From a bacterium (GTDB lineage Bacteria > DRYD01): a DNA stretch of 64,000 bases. The first letter of the stretch is position 1. The number at the start of each line of letters is the position of its first letter. Below, piece by piece: positions 59,487 to 64,000 of this stretch. The notes below the pieces were generated by a model. It searched no databases. It had not been told where the DNA came from and saw nothing but the letters and a program-made list of their open reading frames with translations. The stretch lies in NCBI GenBank assembly GCA_030549815.1, contig JAUQQQ010000001.1, forward strand, positions 135,846 to 199,845, given 5' to 3'. Made by a program: the position numbers and the translations under genes.

Positions 59487-59704
59487 ATCTTATACTTATC
59501 CTTTTCTTTTGTAACCTTAGTTATTTTAACAATAGTCCCAACAATGAATCCTAAAACTAAGCCTACAAAAATTCCACTAACCAATAAAATAAAGAAACTA
59601 CCAGGAAAAAAATTAAAAAATGTTCCCGCAATTAAACCAAGTAATCCGAAAATAATGGTAAAAATTATTACGAAATTCCAGACTATTTTCTCTTCCTTCA
59701 TCAC
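59483..59704 (-). CDS. Small two-helix membrane protein
   Basis: A 73-residue protein with two hydrophobic segments (about 9-31 and 34-57) and a Lys-rich end. It overlaps the gyrB start by four bases. Its size and layout resemble AtpZ/AtpI-type accessory proteins, but no ATP synthase gene is nearby and no diagnostic motif is seen. Confidence 0.5.
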   Translation of the reverse strand: MMKEEKIVWNFVIIFTIIFGLLGLIAGTFFNFFPGSFFILLVSGIFVGLVLGFIVGTIVKITKVTKEKDKYKI

Positions 59705-59804
59705 AATAATTATTCTCCAAAAGCAACTAAATTACCTTGTAATTGTTGTAATTTTTCATATTAACCCTAATCGCTTTTGTAACATATTTCCAAAACCTTA
59801 GAAA

Positions 59805-60308
59805 CTAAAGCATCCAGGGTAGGATAGTCTTGTTGAAAACTATCCTTTCTTTACCATCATACTCAACAAGAAGCATATTCGGGATTCTTCGCACAGAATA
59901 ACGTATTTCAATAGACCATGCCCCAAACATTTTCCACTTATAATTAACTCTTGCAATTTCTAATCCATAGTTTAAAAATCTCTCAGAGCCACCTTGCCGA
60001 AACTCGGGATCTAATCTTAAATAATCATTGCTAACACACCATAGCAGTGTAGCAATTGCAAAGCGTGAAATTTCTTCTTGTTCAGCCCATTTACAAATAT
60101 CGCCTAAATGTAATCCCCAATCCCTAATATCACCAGTAGGAGCATATAAAGAATACCATATAACCCGTTTCCTCAACAATTCCCATCCCTCGCCCTCCAA
60201 AAAACCTCCATCTTCAAAAACGCTAAAGACACGTCCCTTACAAATGGAATGTAAATGATTACGTAAAGCAAGAGATCCTTCAACATAAGCATTAAATATT
60301 TCCAGCAT
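59805..60308 (-). CDS. Unknown 167-residue protein
   Basis: A protein of 167 residues from the ATG at 60308 (a TTG at 60311 is in frame). It is rich in Trp (seven or more), with segments RKRVIWYSLYAPTGDIRDWGLHLGDICKWAEQ (parts WYSLYAPTGD and WGLHLGDICKW) and FGAWSIEIRYSVRRIPNMLLVEYDG. I do not recognise a family. It lies 21 bases after the delta-60-repeat gene. Confidence 0.6.
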   Translation of the reverse strand: MLEIFNAYVEGSLALRNHLHSICKGRVFSVFEDGGFLEGEGWELLRKRVIWYSLYAPTGDIRDWGLHLGDICKWAEQEEISRFAIATLLWCVSNDYLRLDPEFRQGGSERFLNYGLEIARVNYKWKMFGAWSIEIRYSVRRIPNMLLVEYDGKERIVFNKTILPWML

Positions 60309-60332
60309 CAATCTCTATTTACCAACAATTCT

Positions 60333-61793
60333 TCATTCTATCTTTACAATGAAAACACTCTTTCGAATCTTAACAAAATCCCAACTTGCTTTTTCAAACC
60401 AACAATAACCAGTAATATAGATACCGCTTTTCCCGATTGCTATATCTTCAGGTTCAACAAAACCTGCATATTTTATTTTGCCTACAAAACCTATCCTTCC
60501 ACTCTTAGCAAAATTAGAACTTATGCTACCATCACTATTTAACTTTACAACATATACAAACATATTATAATGGTTAGGGATTTGTGGCACATTATAACCA
60601 AGTCCAGCAATATAAATCCCACCACTACTATCCACTAATATTCCACAACTATATTCGTCACTACCAACTACTATTTCTTTACCATTCATATTAACTACAC
60701 ATTTTCCAAAAACACCTTTATCAAACACCACCACTCCGTCTTTACCAAAAGTTTTATCCAAACTACCATCGTTATTAAATTTTGCAACATAAATATCATG
60801 AATAAAAATTTTACTTTCATAACTCCATCCTACAAAGTAAATTTTTTCTTTATAAATTGCTATCCCAGAACCTCCATCAGGTTCATCATATCTATTACTA
60901 TCCTTCCATTTTATCATCCGATCTGGTCTAACCACCCCATTTTTACCAAAACTATAATCTATACTACCATTACTATTTAATCTCATAATAAAAGCACCAT
61001 GATGCAGAAAACTTGAATCATCACCAACAATATAAATTTTGCCGCTATTATCAATTTTTATATCTTTAACCTTTTCATATCCTGTGTTATCAATAATAAC
61101 TTTTCCATTTTTACCAAAACTATAATCCAAGCTACCATTGTTGTTTAATCTTATAACAAATCCATCTGAATCTTTACCCCAACACCATCCACAAATATAA
61201 ATTTTCCCTTCCTTATCCAATTCTATTCCTGTTGCACATTCATTCCATTTACCACTTGAAATATTAGATAGTATCACCTTTCCATCTTTACCAAAGTTAT
61301 TGTCTAAACAACCATCATTATTTAATCTCACAACAAAAGCATCTGCATTTTTTCCATTTGAACTACGCCCCACAACGTAAATCTTTTGATCCAATACTAA
61401 TAAATCTTCCACAAAATCATTTCCATTTCCATTAGCAATACTATTAAAAAAGACTTTTCCATTTTCACCAAAGGTATAATCCAGCTTACCCCTATTGTTT
61501 AACCTTGCGATAAAAGCAACAGCACAATTACCCCTACCTAAGCTCTCTCCTGCGATGTAAATTTTCTCATTACTATCCACTACTATTTTATGGCTAACTC
61601 CATTTAAATCATACAAAACGACCGCTGAGTCTATATCACCATCCTCATCCAGATCATCCTCTACACTATCACCAAAATTGTTTGATACCTTCCCCAACAT
61701 ACTATAACTTAATAGCAGTAAAAGCAAGGTTGGAAATAAAATAAAAACTATTAACTTCTTGCATTGCTTTACAGAAAAAAGATCAAATCTCAT
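60333..61793 (-). CDS. Secreted delta-60 repeat protein (beta-propeller-like)
   Basis: A protein of 486 residues from the ATG at 61793; the frame opens earlier (61862) but that start would lie inside the sirtuin gene. A hydrophobic segment near residues 13-30 is a signal peptide or anchor, followed by an acidic DDLDEDGDID stretch. Then about seven repeats of roughly 55 residues follow, each with the pattern ...FIARLNNRGKLDYTFGENGKV..., the delta-60 repeat. Such proteins are extracellular and of unknown role, predicted to fold as propellers. Confidence 0.85.
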   Translation of the reverse strand: MRFDLFSVKQCKKLIVFILFPTLLLLLLSYSMLGKVSNNFGDSVEDDLDEDGDIDSAVVLYDLNGVSHKIVVDSNEKIYIAGESLGRGNCAVAFIARLNNRGKLDYTFGENGKVFFNSIANGNGNDFVEDLLVLDQKIYVVGRSSNGKNADAFVVRLNNDGCLDNNFGKDGKVILSNISSGKWNECATGIELDKEGKIYICGWCWGKDSDGFVIRLNNNGSLDYSFGKNGKVIIDNTGYEKVKDIKIDNSGKIYIVGDDSSFLHHGAFIMRLNSNGSIDYSFGKNGVVRPDRMIKWKDSNRYDEPDGGSGIAIYKEKIYFVGWSYESKIFIHDIYVAKFNNDGSLDKTFGKDGVVVFDKGVFGKCVVNMNGKEIVVGSDEYSCGILVDSSGGIYIAGLGYNVPQIPNHYNMFVYVVKLNSDGSISSNFAKSGRIGFVGKIKYAGFVEPEDIAIGKSGIYITGYCWFEKASWDFVKIRKSVFIVKIE

Positions 61794-61809
61794 AGATATC
61801 TCTTTATTT

Positions 61810-62535
61810 TTATATAATTTCATCAAGCAAATGAGATGCTTTACCAAGCAAAGTAATCTCAAAAAGTCCCGTGTAATAAGTTGGTTCCAAATTTATCTCA
61901 ATTATCTGTTTTTCTTGTTTTAATGCCAATTCTATAAGGTAAGCTGCGGGATAAACAACAGCAGAAGTCCCTATAAACATAAAAAGATCACACTCTTTAA
62001 CCAATTCAAAGGATTTTTCTATATTTTCTGGTGCAATAGGTTCTTCAAACCATACCACATCAGGTCTTAACAAATTTCCACATCGAGGACATAATAAAGG
62101 TAGGTCAGAATCTTCATAGTAAACCTCTTGCTTTCTACTGTAATCACAAGTTAAACATTTTTCACTAAAGATATTTCCATGAAATTCTATAACGTTTTTA
62201 CTACCCGCCTTATAATGCAATCCATCCACATTTTGAGTTATAATCCAGGTATTAGGTTTAATTTTTTCCAATTGAGCCAATTTAAGATGTGCGAGATTAG
62301 GTTTGGAATTAAGAATGTTTTTTCTTCGTTCATTGTACCATTGCCATACCAATTTAGGATTTTTCAGAAATCCTCTTAAAGTAGCCAATTCTTCGACATT
62401 AAAATTATTCCATAATCCTTTTGATCCTCTAAAAGTAGGAATTCCTGATTCTGCAGAAACTCCAGCTCCTGTTAAAATTACTATCTTCTCAGATTTTTCT
62501 ATTAATTCTTTTGCTTTCTTAATTTCCTCTTTCAT
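61810..62535 (-). CDS. cobB: Sirtuin, NAD-dependent protein deacylase
   Basis: A 241-residue sirtuin. LTGAGVSAESGIPTFRG near residue 20, TQNVDGLHYKAGS with the catalytic H in EFHGN, and the zinc site CLTC...CPRCG are all present. WYNERR around residue 67 has the Tyr and Arg that in class III sirtuins bind acidic acyl groups, so desuccinylase or demalonylase activity is possible. It would remove acyl groups from lysines, with NAD consumption. Acetyl phosphate from phosphoketolase could be a source of protein acetylation here; that is inference. Confidence 0.93.
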   Translation of the reverse strand: MKEEIKKAKELIEKSEKIVILTGAGVSAESGIPTFRGSKGLWNNFNVEELATLRGFLKNPKLVWQWYNERRKNILNSKPNLAHLKLAQLEKIKPNTWIITQNVDGLHYKAGSKNVIEFHGNIFSEKCLTCDYSRKQEVYYEDSDLPLLCPRCGNLLRPDVVWFEEPIAPENIEKSFELVKECDLFMFIGTSAVVYPAAYLIELALKQEKQIIEINLEPTYYTGLFEITLLGKASHLLDEII

Positions 62536-62744
62536 TTTTCATGAAATTCATTTCCCGGCTTTCTTACTTCCAAGCTATTAAAAAATTAAACACAAAAAAT
62601 TACTTACCTTCTTTACTTTCATAATTACTTAAAAACACAAAACAGAGGTTAAAACATTTTCAATTCAATATTGTAGGTATTAGTTTATCCTTTTATTCTT
62701 TTAAATTTTCCTAAAGGTAATAATCGATTGAATTTGTAATTATA
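62536..62744. other. AT-rich interval between sirtuin and CRISPR array
   Basis: About 210 bases, very AT-rich, without a gene. It may hold the sirtuin promoter and the array trailer or leader. No diagnostic motif is seen that fixes which. Confidence 0.4.
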
Positions 62745-64000
62745 GTTTCAATCCCTTATAGGTAGACTGAAAATAAATTCGATTTCAGGTCTACTTCAAA
62801 TCTGTTCTTTGTTTCAATCCCTTATAGGTAGACTGAAAATTTGGAAAAAACATGGGCTCTCCTTTTGTAATACCAAGTTTCAATCCCTTATAGGTAGACT
62901 GAAAATCCATTAGCAGTTTTTTCTACGTGATTATAATTTTCAGTTTCAATCCCTTATAGGTAGACTGAAAATAAGCTTTAATATCTATAAATATGTGAAT
63001 AAGAACTAGTTTCAATCCCTTATAGGTAGACTGAAAATAAGAAAGTTAAAGCAGAAGAATTGGAAGGAAAGACCTGTTTCAATCCCTTATAGGTAGACTG
63101 AAAATACGAAGTAGGATTAAGGAGTGTAAGCGTAAAATATGGTTTCAATCCCTTATAGGTAGACTGAAAATTATTGAATTCATTGAAAAAGAAAAAGCAT
63201 TTATTGCGTTTCAATCCCTTATAGGTAGACTGAAAATTATCTTGTGGGTGCCAATATGGGTGTGCCTTTTGTAAGTTTCAATCCCTTATAGGTAGACTGA
63301 AAATAAAAAGACAATAAAATTATAGCCTTTGAAATACAGTAGTTTCAATCCCTTATAGGTAGACTGAAAATTAGATAACAAAACATAACAAGGGAGTAGG
63401 TTTATCCGTTTCAATCCCTTATAGGTAGACTGAAAATATGCCAAATTCTGGCATCGAATATTTGCCGATGAAAGTTTCAATCCCTTATAGGTAGACTGAA
63501 AATTTGCAGTAGAAATGGTAGATTTAGTTGAAGATTTTTAGTTTCAATCCCTTATAGGTAGACTGAAAATAAAGAAAAATGCTTTATTATCAAAAATTGG
63601 CACAAAAGTTTCAATCCCTTATAGGTAGACTGAAAATGATTATTATCGCAACCATATGCCAACAGGTATAAATGTTTCAATCCCTTATAGGTAGACTGAA
63701 AATCTGGCATCAAAAGGTAAAGAAAATTATCAAAAGATAGTTTCAATCCCTTATAGGTAGACTGAAAATTCCAAAAAAGTCAAGCCTTTCCAGCCATCCC
63801 CTATCGGTTTCAATCCCTTATAGGTAGACTGAAAATAAAAAACCCTTCCAAGGAAAAAGGAGGTGTGTAAATAGTTTCAATCCCTTATAGGTAGACTGAA
63901 AATATTTATTGTTATTTCCAAAGAATTTGCTGAAAGAATGTTTCAATCCCTTATAGGTAGACTGAAAATATTCATCTACCTTTATCATTTTACCAACTCC
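62745..64000 (-). CRISPR. CRISPR array, 19 repeats visible, open at the window end
   Basis: A 30-base repeat starts at 62745 and recurs at 62811, 62877, 62943, 63009, 63076, 63142, 63208, 63275, 63342, 63408, 63474, 63541, 63608, 63674, 63740, 63807, 63874 and 63940. All copies look identical. On the plus strand it begins GTTTCAATCCC and ends GACTGAAAAT. Spacers are 36-37 bases. Read on the minus strand the repeat ends in ATTGAAAC, the usual 8-base crRNA 5' tag of type I and III systems, so I infer minus-strand transcription with the leader beyond 64000. It is 37 kb from the cmr operon and no cas gene flanks it here. Confidence 0.95.

Noticed and set aside
59166-59801. 211-codon plus-strand frame opposite the gyrB start
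   Set aside because: Antisense to gyrB and the small membrane protein; composition is that of a shadow frame.
62745-64000. Minus-strand reading frames of about 64 residues with repeated FQSTYKGLK segments
   Set aside because: They are translations of CRISPR repeats; the repeat-spacer structure explains them fully.

Overview
The window comes from an AT-rich genome whose rRNA genes are conspicuously GC-rich. That contrast, together with a branched-chain polyamine synthase (bpsA), 2-oxoacid:ferredoxin oxidoreductase genes, type III-B CRISPR genes and group I introns in 23S rRNA, points to a thermophilic, probably anaerobic bacterium. A TonB-dependent receptor indicates an outer membrane, and mraY indicates peptidoglycan. 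I cannot assign a phylum by eye; the 16S gene (about 32325-33840) would settle it.

Layout. 1-3294 (minus): a frameshifted TonB-dependent receptor, a periplasmic-binding-like lipid/peptide-unassigned protein, thioredoxin and a glycine-zipper-like small protein. 3497-5802 (plus): lysS-cdsA. 6179-16419 (plus): one tight run of korA-korB-bpsA-lipoate ligase-nadK-unknown-phosphoketolase-acetate kinase. 16403-25131 (minus): a Cmr (type III-B) operon with two Cmr1-like and two Cmr5-like genes and a Cas10 carrying a tandem triplication. 25132-26146: a 1-kb gap with decayed coding traces and a hairpin. 26147-33840 (minus): 16S-23S rRNA, with no tRNA in the spacer and no adjacent 5S; the 23S gene holds four group I introns, each with a LAGLIDADG homing endonuclease gene. 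34183-42532 (minus): PPC-domain protein, KhtT-like protein, thrS, a Gly/Met-rich protein, hemD, an unknown, acylphosphatase, nuoD, a CDP-alcohol phosphatidyltransferase and a Nudix hydrolase. 42695-44491 (plus): a lone 598-residue unknown. 44497-59704 (minus): a nearly gapless 15-kb run from gyrB through a large sensor kinase, a response regulator, a ROK kinase, PNP, a degenerate GGDEF protein, mraY, a solitary ferredoxin-oxidoreductase beta subunit, tpiA, mgtC-like, a SRPBCC protein and an acyl-ACP-reductase-like protein. 59805-62535 (minus): unknown, delta-60-repeat protein and a sirtuin. 62745-64000: a CRISPR array (19 repeats visible, continuing beyond the window).

How the genes fit together. 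Phosphoketolase plus acetate kinase would turn sugar phosphates into acetyl phosphate and then acetate plus ATP; the Kor enzyme feeds electrons from 2-oxoacids into ferredoxin; NuoD implies a complex I-like enzyme whose other subunits lie elsewhere. The Cmr complex presumably uses crRNAs from the array, but no cas1, cas2 or cas6 and no CARF effector is in the window. The most unusual items are the four-intron 23S gene, where two introns are separated by a 14-base exon and two others share an almost identical 69-base core segment, and the duplicated Cmr1/Cmr5 composition with the Cas10 HD-domain triplication.
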